From positions 1 through 64,000 of the forward strand of contig JBDKRG010000044.1 in assembly GCA_039683515.1 (NCBI GenBank): a stretch of 64,000 bases of DNA, given 5' to 3'. Every line of letters starts with the position of its first letter. Position 1 is the first letter of the stretch. The notes beneath the pieces are model-generated. The model did no database searches. It had not been told where the DNA came from and saw only the letters and a list, made by a program, of their open reading frames with translations. This DNA comes from JAJFUE01 sp039683515. GTDB lineage: Bacteria > Sumerlaeota > Sumerlaeia > MVZB01. Both the position numbers and the translations under genes were made by a program. Below are positions 56,634 to 64,000 of this stretch, piece after piece.

Positions 56634-56893
56634 GTTACTATCCGTCAGAATCTTGTGTTGCTGACAAGATTTCTGAACAGGAGGCAACGAAGGCAACAGA
56701 GACATGATCCGCCCAAAAAATTCTCCGTTCCCTCCGTTGCCTCCTGTTCATTGCCAGTCTTCAAGAATTTCTCTGCACCTCCGCCAAACTCTGCATCTCT
56801 GCGGCAAAATATTTTTTGTGCTTTTTCGTGTGTTCACTTTCGTGCGTTTCGTGACTGCATTTGTTTTGTTGTTTGGTTGCGGCTACTCCGATA
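56634..56893. repeat. Repeat-filled gap between ispF and cfa
   Basis: 56675-56702 (GAACAGGAGGCAACGAAGGC) and 56731-56748 (CTCCGTTGCCTCCTGTTC) form an inverted repeat. 56767-56811 is an F2-like block (CTCTGCATCTCTGCGGCAAAA). 56814-56865 is TTCGTG-rich like 8600-8649. There is no gene and no clear terminator for the two convergent neighbours. Confidence 0.8.
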
Positions 56894-58078
56894 TCACCTG
56901 AAATGGCACCCGCCCGAGATCCCGTCGCGCGAATATAGGATTTGCCACAGCTGCGCATACCGCGCGCGGAAGTTGCCGGCGCACGAGAGCAGGTAATAGT
57001 TCCACATCCGGCGGAAGCGCTCGCCGTAGCGCGTCTCGAGCCTGTCCCAGTTGCGCTCGAAGTTGTCGTGCCAGGCCATGAGCGTGCGGTCGTAGTGCGG
57101 GCCGATGCTGTGCCAGTCCTCGAGGATCAACGACCCCTCGGCGGCGGCGGCGACCTGGCTGGCCGACGGGATCACGCTGTTGGGGAAAATGTAGGCGTTC
57201 ATCCACGGGTCGATGTAGGTGGCCGGCTCGTTGCGCCCGATCGTCTGCAGCAGGAACCGGCCGCCCGGCCGCAGGCAGCGGCGCACCACTTCGAAGAGGG
57301 CCCGGTAATTGCGCGGGCCGACGTGCTCGATCATGCCGATCGAGGCGATCCGGTCGAAGCCGTGATCGGGGTCGAGGTCGCGGTAGTCGAGCAGCCGGAT
57401 CTCGACCGGCAGCCCCTCGCAGCGCTTTTGGCCCAGCTCGGCCTGCTCGCGCGAGACGGTGATCCCCACGCCGCGGGCTTCATGGCGCTCGGCCGCGAAC
57501 CGCAGCAGGCTCCCCCAGCCGCAGCCGATGTCGAGGAGCCGCATGCCGGGCTCCAGGTCCAGCTTGCGGCAGATCAGCTCGAGCTTGGCTTCCTGGGCCT
57601 CGTCCAGGTTCGCGGCGTTCTCCCAGTAGGCTCCGCTGTAGACCATGCGCCGGTCGAGCATCGCTTCGAACAGGTCGTTGCCGAGGTCGTAGTGGCGCCG
57701 GCCGATCTCGAAGGCGCGCGACCGGCGCTGCAGGTTGGTCAGGCGCGAGCGGATGTGGCTCCACAACTCGACGATCCCCAGGCGTCTCAGCCGGGGGTAG
57801 GGGTTCGTCCGCATCAGGCGGTGAAAGAACTCGTCGAGGCGTTCGCATTTCCACTGGCCATCCATCCAGGCCTCGCCCAGGCCGAGCGAGCCCCGCGCGC
57901 GGACGCGGTCGAGGACGCCGGCGTCGAGCAGATGCGGGTCCCACGGGCGGCTGCCGCCCAGCCGGATATCCGCCTCCTCGAAGAGTTCCATGAGCGTCGA
58001 TTCGAAGCGGCCGGCCTTGCGCGGGCGGGTCCGGGCCGCCGGGCCGGGCGCGCGCAGGGTCTGGACAGGGGATTTCAT
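56894..58078 (-). CDS. cfa: Cyclopropane-fatty-acyl-phospholipid synthase family
   Basis: This 394-aa SAM-dependent enzyme adds a methylene bridge to unsaturated acyl chains of membrane lipids. An N-terminal helical domain precedes a methyltransferase core with MRLLDIGCGWGSLLRFAAE. The substrate-pocket patterns are RAFEIGRRHYDLGNDLFEAMLD, MVYSGAYWENAANLDEAQEAKL, IASIGMIEHVGPRNY and TYIDPWMNAYIFPNSVIPS. Length matches CFA synthases. I start at 58078 (MKSPVQTL), with GGAGGG upstream. No neighbouring lipid gene is present. Confidence 0.93.
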   Translation of the reverse strand: MKSPVQTLRAPGPAARTRPRKAGRFESTLMELFEEADIRLGGSRPWDPHLLDAGVLDRVRARGSLGLGEAWMDGQWKCERLDEFFHRLMRTNPYPRLRRLGIVELWSHIRSRLTNLQRRSRAFEIGRRHYDLGNDLFEAMLDRRMVYSGAYWENAANLDEAQEAKLELICRKLDLEPGMRLLDIGCGWGSLLRFAAERHEARGVGITVSREQAELGQKRCEGLPVEIRLLDYRDLDPDHGFDRIASIGMIEHVGPRNYRALFEVVRRCLRPGGRFLLQTIGRNEPATYIDPWMNAYIFPNSVIPSASQVAAAAEGSLILEDWHSIGPHYDRTLMAWHDNFERNWDRLETRYGERFRRMWNYYLLSCAGNFRARYAQLWQILYSRDGISGGCHFR

Positions 58079-58307
58079 GCAATCCCTCCAGCGAGTCATC
58101 GTACCGTTTGACCAGATTATACAGCGGACGGGGCGGGATTGAGAAAACAATGGTTTGTTTTTGCTGTTAACGATTGATTCATGGGCATTTATGACCCAGG
58201 TCGGGAATTCGGGCGAAGAACGGCGCAATCAAAGCTAATCCGGGGGGGCGGGGATGTCGAAAAACTATGAGATGGGATACTCGCCGGATGGGGCGATCGA
58301 GTTGACG

Positions 58308-58408
58308 CGATGAAAGATGAGAGATGAGAGATGAAACGATAACAGATGAAAGATGACTGTTTGTCTCCCCGATTTTTCTCATCTTTCATCTCTCATCGCT
58401 CATCTCGT
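58308..58408. repeat. GATGAAAGATGAGAG repeat with inverted partner
   Basis: 58308-58355 carries GATGAAAGATGAGAGATGAG-type units. 58376-58408 carries the reverse complement (CATCTTTCATCTCTCATCGC) and ends 2 nt before the giant gene's ATG. No clear ribosome site separates them. Confidence 0.88.
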
Positions 58409-58410
58409 GA

Positions 58411-61400
58411 ATGAATATGGCCGATTTGCAGGCAATTCTTCAGCAGATCAATCAAATGATCGATGGCCACGCCTTCGCTCGGCTGATCGATTATTTCCCC
58501 GACAAGATTCAGGTCAGCGGCTCGAGCCTCAAGTGCTTCTGCCCGGTCCACCACGAGCTCGCCTTCCGCTCGCTGATCATCAACCTGCGCAACAACACCT
58601 ACAAATGCATGATGAAGCACTGCCCGTGCTTCGAGGGCGGGACGCTCGTCCAGTTCTGGTCGATCTACAAGCAGATGGAGCCGGTCGAGGCCGCGCTGGA
58701 GCTGAGCGAAAAGCTGAACCTGTCGGTCGACGTCGAGATGCTCAAGCGGCTCGGGACGGAGTACGCCGACAAGGCCAAGGCGGCGCTCAAGGCCGGGGAC
58801 GTGGCGCAGGCGCGCGCGATGATCGACTCGGCGCTGTCGCTCGACACGAAGAACCAGAAGCTGCGCCTGTTTTCGGCGCAGGTGCGCGAGGCCGAGGGCC
58901 GGGCCGACCAGGCGCTCGAGGAGCGGCTCGCGGTGCTGGACGGCATGCTCGCCGCCGAACGGCTCGAGGACGCGCGCAAGCTGCTCAAGACGCTCAACAA
59001 GGCCGCGCAGCCAAACCAGGCCGGCCTGATCGAGCGCGAGATTGCGATCGCGCGGCTCGGCGAGGACGGCGAGACCCTTGCCGACGCGCTGGCGAGGCTG
59101 GCCGGGTGCCGCCGCCAGGAAGGCGCGCTCGACGCGGCGATCGCGGCGATGGAGGAGGTCATCCGCCTCAAGCCCCAGGACCGGGCGGCGCTGGCGGCCC
59201 TGGCCGATGATTATGCGGCCGCGGGCAACCAGGAGCCGCACTTCAGGGCGCTCGAGGCCCTGGCCGATCTTCACCGCGCCGCCGGCGACATCGACGCGCT
59301 GCTGGACGTGCTTGGCCGGCTCACGCAGATGCGCCCGGAGGACTATGCGGCGCGCGAGAAGCTCATCGAGGCGCTCGACCAGGCCGGCCGCGCCGAAGAG
59401 GTCCGCGCCCGCCGGCTTCACCTCGTCGAGGAGTACGGCCGCCTGGGCCAGCACCGGCACGCCGAGCGGCTGCTCGGGCAACTGATCGAAGCCGAGCCGG
59501 AGAATATCGAGCTCAAGCGGCTGCAGGCCGACCTCGTCCGCCAGAGCGGCGACACGGACCGGGCCGTGAAACTCTACCGGGCGCTGGCCGCGTCGGCCGC
59601 CGAGGCCGGCCAGGCCGAGATGGCGCAGGAATTCTACGGCCATGCGCGGACGCTCGACCCGGCCAATCCCGAGCTGCGCCTCGAGCTGGCCGACTGGAAA
59701 CTGGCGAGCGGCGACACCGACGGCGGGATCTTCGAGCTGTTCAGCCTGGCCGATTTCTATTTCGAGGCGGGGCGCAACGACGAGGCGCGCGGCCTGCTCG
59801 ACCGCATCGCGGGCCTGGTCGGGACCGACCTGGACAAGCGGCTGCGCATCGGCCGGTGCCTCGAGAACAACGGCCTGGAGGCCGAGGCGTGCGAGGGCTA
59901 CCACGCCCTGACCCGCGCCTTGATCGAGGAGAAGCGGCTCGAGGCCGCGCAGGTCGTCTGCAAGGAGGCGCGCCGGCTCCAGCCGCGCCGGCTCGAGACG
60001 CTCGACCTGCGCGTCGAGATCGAACTGGCACAGGGGCGCAAGCTCGAGGCGATCGAGGCGTGCCGCCAGACCGCGCGCGCGTGCCTGGCCGGCAAGGAAG
60101 ACGAAGCCGCCGAACAGATCCTGAAGCGCGGCATCAAGATCGACCGTTGCGAGACGTCGATCAAGACGGACCTCGCCAAACTCTACGAGAAGCAGGGTCG
60201 GCGGCCGCTGGCGTCGGAGCAGTGGATCGAGATCGCCCTGGTGCGGCGCGCGCAGGGGGACCAGAAGGGTTCGAACGAGGCGGTCCGCGAGGCGCTGCGG
60301 CTGACCCCGGACAACCGCGAGGCGCGCGTGATGCTCGCCGAGGGGCTCGCCGGCGCCGGCCAGACGCGCGAGGCGCTCGAGCTGTGGAAGGAACTGGCCC
60401 GCGAGGTCTCCGGCGGCGACGCCGAGATCGCCGGGACGATGCGGCTCATCCAGAACGGCCTCGAGCTGGCGCCCAACGACAGGGAACTGCTGGGGATCGC
60501 CGGCCGGATGCTCCTGGCCACGCAGGGCCCGGCCGCCGCGCGGATTTACGTCGAGCACTGGCTCGACACGTTCGAGACGCAGCCCGACCCGGTCGGCGCG
60601 ATGGCCGCGTGGCGGCTGGCCGTCGAGCATTATCCGGACGATGTGGCCTGGCGGCGGCGGCTGGCTTCGATGCTCCTCGCCGACGGCAACCGGGACGAGG
60701 CCGCCGAGCAGTTCGAGAAGCTGCGCGAGGTCATGGCCGGGGCGGGCGCCGAGGCCGAGGCGGTCCACGAGGTGCTCGAGCAGCTGGTTCAGCTCAGGCC
60801 CGGCCGGGCCGACCTGCGGCGCGACCAGGCCGAGTCGCTCATCGGGCTGGGCCGCGCGCGCGAGGCGGTGGCGATCCACGAGGAGCTCGGGGAGCAGGCG
60901 ATTCGCAACGGCGACCTGGAGGACGGGCTCGCCGCGCTCGAGCGCGCGCTCGAGTTCGTCCCCGACGACGCCGCGCTGATCGAGAAGACCGCGCGGCTGT
61001 GCGAGCGCACCGGCCACAACGACCGCGCCATGGAGCACTACGAACGGCTCGCCGAGATCGGCCGGCGCCACTCGGACCGCTCGCGCACGATGCGCGTCCT
61101 GGAGAAGCTGCTGGCGTTCAACCCCGACCGGCGCGACCTGCGCGGGGAACTGGCCGAGATTTACCTGGCCGAGGGCGACCTCGACCGCGCCATCGAGCAG
61201 CACTACCGGCTCGCCCAGACCTGCCCGGAGGGGCCGGCGGGCGCGGTCGCGATCTGCCGGCGGCTGCGGCAGCTGGCTCCGGAGTTCGTCCCGGGGCGCG
61301 AATTGCTGGTTGACGGCCTGATCGCGGCCGGCCAGGCCGACGAGGCCCGCCAGGAGCTGGACGCGTTGGGCGACCTGGCGCTCGGGGCCGGCCAGCTCGA

Positions 61401-64000
61401 CCGGGCCGAGAATTATTTCCGCCGCGTGCGCGAAGTCGCGCCCGACGACATCGGCGGGCAGGAGCGGCTGGCCAAGCTGCTCGAGGCGCGCGGCAAGCTG
61501 GAGGAGGCGGCCGACGCCTTCGCCGAAGTTCTTGAAATTTACGAGGCCCACGGCGAGGTCGCGCGCTCGCTCGAAGTCATGCAGAAGCTGCGCCAGCTCA
61601 AGCCGGACGACGTCAAGCTGCGCACTCGCCTGGCGCGCAAGCTGACGGAGGCGGGCGAGCGGCGCGAGGCGGCCGACGAATGGCTGGCCCTCGTCGAGCT
61701 GACGGCCCCGTTCAAGAGCCGCAAGCACCTGGCGGCGATCCTCGATGAGGCCAGGCCGATTTTCGCCGAGGACTGGCCGTGGCGGCTGGCGTGCAACCGC
61801 AAGCTGGACGAGACCGGCTGCAAGGAGGCGCTCGAGGAGTGGGCGGCGCTTCAGGCCGACGCGCTCGCGGCGAGCGAGTGGCCGGTTTCGATCGAGGCGG
61901 CCGACGCCGGCCTCGCGCTCGACGGGGCGCGCGTCGATCTGCTCGAGGGGCGCGTCATGGCCCAGCGGCGGCTGGCCAATTACGGCGCCGCGGTCGGCGA
62001 CCTGAGCCGGCTCGCCGGGCTGGCCACGGCCGACGGGCGCCACGCCGACGCCGAGTCGTATCTGGCGCAGGCGATCCAGCTCCAGTCGGACAACCTGGAA
62101 TTGCTCGAAGCCCTGGCCGACGCACAGCAGCGGGCGGGCCGGACCGAGCCGGCCGTCGCGACCCGGCGGCGGCTGGTGGCGATGTATCGCCAGCAGGGGC
62201 GGGCCGAACAGGCGATCGGGCACCTGCGCCGGCTGATCGATCTTCAGCCGGAGGACGGCGACCTCAAGGACCAGCTTGCCGGCCTCCTGATGGGGCAGGG
62301 CAACCGGGACGAGGCGCGCGAAATCTGGCGCGCGATGGCCGAGGCGTGCTTCGAGGCGGGCGACCTCGCGGTGGCGCAGGCCCGCTACGCGCGGCTCCTG
62401 GAGCTCTACCCCGGCAACATCGACATGCTGCGCCGGCTCGCCGACCTCGCCTACGAGGAAGGCGGCATGCTCAACGCGATGGGCCACTACGACCGGCTCC
62501 TCGAGACGCTGCACGCCGCGGGCGACGAGCCGGCGACGCTCGCCGAATACAACCGCATCCTCGAGCTCGAGCCGGGGCACCTGCACCTGAAGGAGCGGCT
62601 CGCCGATTACCTCAACGAGCTCGGCCGCGCCGACGAGGCGCGCCGGATGCTGATCGAGGTCGTCGCCGTGTGGCGCGACGAGCGCGGCCAGTTCGACGAC
62701 GCGCTGCGCGTGCTGGAGAGGCTCAAGGCGCTCTACCCGGACGATCTGGACCTGCTCCGGCAGCAGGCGTTCATGCACGAGAAACTGGGGCGGGCCGACC
62801 TCGCGGCCGGCGTGTGGCGCGAGCTCGCCGCGACGCACCGCCGCGCGGGGGCCAACGACGCCGCGATCGAATGCCTCGAGCACGCCGCCGCGCTGGCGGT
62901 CGACTCGGCCGACGTGCAGGTCGAGGCGGCCGACATGCTGCGCCGCGACGGGCGGATCGACGACGCCGTCGAGTACCTCCTGCGCGCCATCGAGATCCAC
63001 GACCGCAACGACCGGCCCGAACCGATGGCGCCGATCCTGCGCCAGGCGATCGAGCTGGCGCCCGGGCGGCTCGATCTGCCGGCCGCGCTGGCGCAACTGT
63101 TCGAGCGGCTCGAACGCGTGGCCGAGGCCGCCGACCAGTGGATGGCGCTGGCGCACCGGCATGAGTCCAAGGGCGACCCGGCCGCGTCGCGCGACATCTG
63201 CCTGCATTTGAAACAACTGATGCCCGAGCACCTCGACTGCCGGCGGCGGCTGGCGAAGCTGCTCGAGGCGGCCGGCGATCGCGTCGGCGCGATCCGCGAG
63301 CTGCGCGACCTGGCCCGGCTGGCCGTCGAGCAGCGCGCCCCGCGCGACGCGGCCGATACGCTGGAGCGGCTGCTGCGGATCGATCCGCACGACGAGGCGG
63401 CGATGGTCTCGCTGTGCGACCTGTGGGAGAAGCTCGACCAGCAGGAGGAGCACTACCAGGCGCTGGCCCGGCTCGAGGCGCATTACTGCGCGGCCGGCAA
63501 ATACGACCACGCCCTGAGCGCGTTGGAGCGGCTGCGCAAGCTGCGCCCGGACGATCCGGAACTGGCCGCGCGCGGCATCGATCTCCTCGTGCAGACCGGC
63601 AACGGCGAGGAAGCCGCCGCGCAGGGGATGGTCCTCGTCGAGACCTGGCTCGAGCGCGACGACGAGCCCAAGGCGCTCGAGACGCTGCGCCGCGTCGCGG
63701 AGATCCGCCCCGAGGACAGCGACCTGCGCATCGAGCTGGCGCTGATCCTCAAGCGCCACGGCCACGCCGACGCCGCGAGCCAGGAATTCCACCTGTCGGC
63801 GCTCAAGATGTTCGAGGCCGGGCGGCTCGACGGCGCGCTCGCCGTCTGCTCGGCGGGGATCGAGGCGTTCGAGAACGACGCGACGCTGCGCGACCTGAGC
63901 GCGCGGATCCTGGCCCGGCTGGGGCGCTCGGCCGAGGCGATCGAGGCCTGGCTGCAGCTGGCCGCCGTCTACGACGAACAGGGCGAGACCGACCGCGCCC
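58411..64000 (+). CDS. Giant TPR protein with primase-type (CHC2) zinc finger, truncated by window edge
   Basis: At least 1863 codons are open from ATG 58411 (MNMADLQ; ATG 58417 also possible) to the right edge, with no stop. The first 90 residues resemble the DnaG CHC2 zinc ribbon: C44-P-V-H47, 18 residues, then C66, C71 and C73 (NTYKCMMKHCPCFEGG), followed by a helix like DnaG's after the finger. From about residue 110 onward the protein is an almost continuous array of TPR-like helix pairs (ALEAGR...EA, LKPDD-type turns), rich in Ala, Leu, Glu and Arg. No signal peptide is seen. Function unknown; a nucleic-acid-tethered scaffold is an inference. Confidence 0.85.
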   Translation, partial: MNMADLQAILQQINQMIDGHAFARLIDYFPDKIQVSGSSLKCFCPVHHELAFRSLIINLRNNTYKCMMKHCPCFEGGTLVQFWSIYKQMEPVEAALELSEKLNLSVDVEMLKRLGTEYADKAKAALKAGDVAQARAMIDSALSLDTKNQKLRLFSAQVREAEGRADQALEERLAVLDGMLAAERLEDARKLLKTLNKAAQPNQAGLIEREIAIARLGEDGETLADALARLAGCRRQEGALDAAIAAMEEVIRLKPQDRAALAALADDYAAAGNQEPHFRALEALADLHRAAGDIDALLDVLGRLTQMRPEDYAAREKLIEALDQAGRAEEVRARRLHLVEEYGRLGQHRHAERLLGQLIEAEPENIELKRLQADLVRQSGDTDRAVKLYRALAASAAEAGQAEMAQEFYGHARTLDPANPELRLELADWKLASGDTDGGIFELFSLADFYFEAGRNDEARGLLDRIAGLVGTDLDKRLRIGRCLENNGLEAEACEGYHALTRALIEEKRLEAAQVVCKEARRLQPRRLETLDLRVEIELAQGRKLEAIEACRQTARACLAGKEDEAAEQILKRGIKIDRCETSIKTDLAKLYEKQGRRPLASEQWIEIALVRRAQGDQKGSNEAVREALRLTPDNREARVMLAEGLAGAGQTREALELWKELAREVSGGDAEIAGTMRLIQNGLELAPNDRELLGIAGRMLLATQGPAAARIYVEHWLDTFETQPDPVGAMAAWRLAVEHYPDDVAWRRRLASMLLADGNRDEAAEQFEKLREVMAGAGAEAEAVHEVLEQLVQLRPGRADLRRDQAESLIGLGRAREAVAIHEELGEQAIRNGDLEDGLAALERALEFVPDDAALIEKTARLCERTGHNDRAMEHYERLAEIGRRHSDRSRTMRVLEKLLAFNPDRRDLRGELAEIYLAEGDLDRAIEQHYRLAQTCPEGPAGAVAICRRLRQLAPEFVPGRELLVDGLIAAGQADEARQELDALGDLALGAGQLDRAENYFRRVREVAPDDIGGQERLAKLLEARGKLEEAADAFAEVLEIYEAHGEVARSLEVMQKLRQLKPDDVKLRTRLARKLTEAGERREAADEWLALVELTAPFKSRKHLAAILDEARPIFAEDWPWRLACNRKLDETGCKEALEEWAALQADALAASEWPVSIEAADAGLALDGARVDLLEGRVMAQRRLANYGAAVGDLSRLAGLATADGRHADAESYLAQAIQLQSDNLELLEALADAQQRAGRTEPAVATRRRLVAMYRQQGRAEQAIGHLRRLIDLQPEDGDLKDQLAGLLMGQGNRDEAREIWRAMAEACFEAGDLAVAQARYARLLELYPGNIDMLRRLADLAYEEGGMLNAMGHYDRLLETLHAAGDEPATLAEYNRILELEPGHLHLKERLADYLNELGRADEARRMLIEVVAVWRDERGQFDDALRVLERLKALYPDDLDLLRQQAFMHEKLGRADLAAGVWRELAATHRRAGANDAAIECLEHAAALAVDSADVQVEAADMLRRDGRIDDAVEYLLRAIEIHDRNDRPEPMAPILRQAIELAPGRLDLPAALAQLFERLERVAEAADQWMALAHRHESKGDPAASRDICLHLKQLMPEHLDCRRRLAKLLEAAGDRVGAIRELRDLARLAVEQRAPRDAADTLERLLRIDPHDEAAMVSLCDLWEKLDQQEEHYQALARLEAHYCAAGKYDHALSALERLRKLRPDDPELAARGIDLLVQTGNGEEAAAQGMVLVETWLERDDEPKALETLRRVAEIRPEDSDLRIELALILKRHGHADAASQEFHLSALKMFEAGRLDGALAVCSAGIEAFENDATLRDLSARILARLGRSAEAIEAWLQLAAVYDEQGETDRA

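Noticed and set aside
58393..63792. 1799-codon minus-strand open frame opposite the TPR gene
   Set aside because: It is an antisense shadow produced by high GC3 codon use in the plus-strand TPR array; its product is low-complexity and family-less, while the plus frame shows a zinc finger and TPR periodicity.

Overview
The window is 64 kb of high-GC bacterial DNA with about 46 protein genes. I found no rRNA or tRNA gene and no CRISPR array. Gene content includes a full F-type ATP synthase operon, ETF with a FixC/FixX-like quinone oxidoreductase, an XPB-type helicase, RtcB with archease, glgC, guaB, trpS, ispF and cfa. Together with giant secreted beta-helix and TPR proteins and many palindromic or micro-satellite-like spacers between genes, this suggests an uncultured, at least partly respiring bacterium of the Planctomycetota, Hydrogenedentota, Sumerlaeota or Lentisphaerota kind. 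The phylum is an inference, because no marker gene here settles it.

Layout. 0.4-5.3 kb (minus): a helicase-associated/WYL-type protein and an XPB-like helicase. 5.6-6.4 kb: a methyltransferase carrying an in-frame palindromic element. 6.7-10.6 kb (minus): etfA, etfB and a fused EtfC-EtfX-like oxidoreductase. 10.9-15.4 kb: a NADAR protein, then a VWA protein, sensor kinase and response regulator in a row. 15.6-20.5 kb: guaB, an MFS transporter with glgC, and lepB. 20.5-28.8 kb (minus): the ATP synthase operon in the order Z-I-B-E-F-H-A-G-[GxxExxY]-D-C, interrupted by a GxxExxY/PD-(D/E)XK gene between inverted repeats. 29-40 kb: an ion/anion permease and three paralogous secreted beta-helix proteins, two of which carry a LamG-like domain inserted at different points. 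40-43.6 kb (minus): rtcB, archease, a BrnT/BrnA toxin-antitoxin pair and trpS. 43.9-49.7 kb: an unknown membrane-anchored protein and a tandem duplication of TMTC-like O-glycosyltransferase genes with TPRs. 49.9-55.4 kb: a DegT aminotransferase with two cytosolic ceramidase-like paralogues, and an Imm11-like gene between the paralogues. 55.6-64 kb: a DoxX-like protein, ispF, cfa, and a huge TPR protein with a primase-type zinc finger that runs off the right edge.

How it fits together. ETF and EtfC-X feed electrons to quinone, and the ATP synthase makes ATP. GlgC supplies ADP-glucose for glycogen. The beta-helix/LamG proteins look like surface or secreted carbohydrate-active or adhesive proteins. 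The TMTC-like enzymes may O-glycosylate exported proteins. RtcB/archease, XPB and BrnTA belong to RNA/DNA repair and stress responses.

The most unusual layer is not a gene. At least three families of short palindromes (one with a GTAG foot, as in RAYT-mobilised REP elements) and several families of 5-12 bp micro-repeats fill most intergenic gaps. They occur inside operons, supply or touch stop codons, and in one case lie within a coding sequence. No RAYT transposase is in the window.
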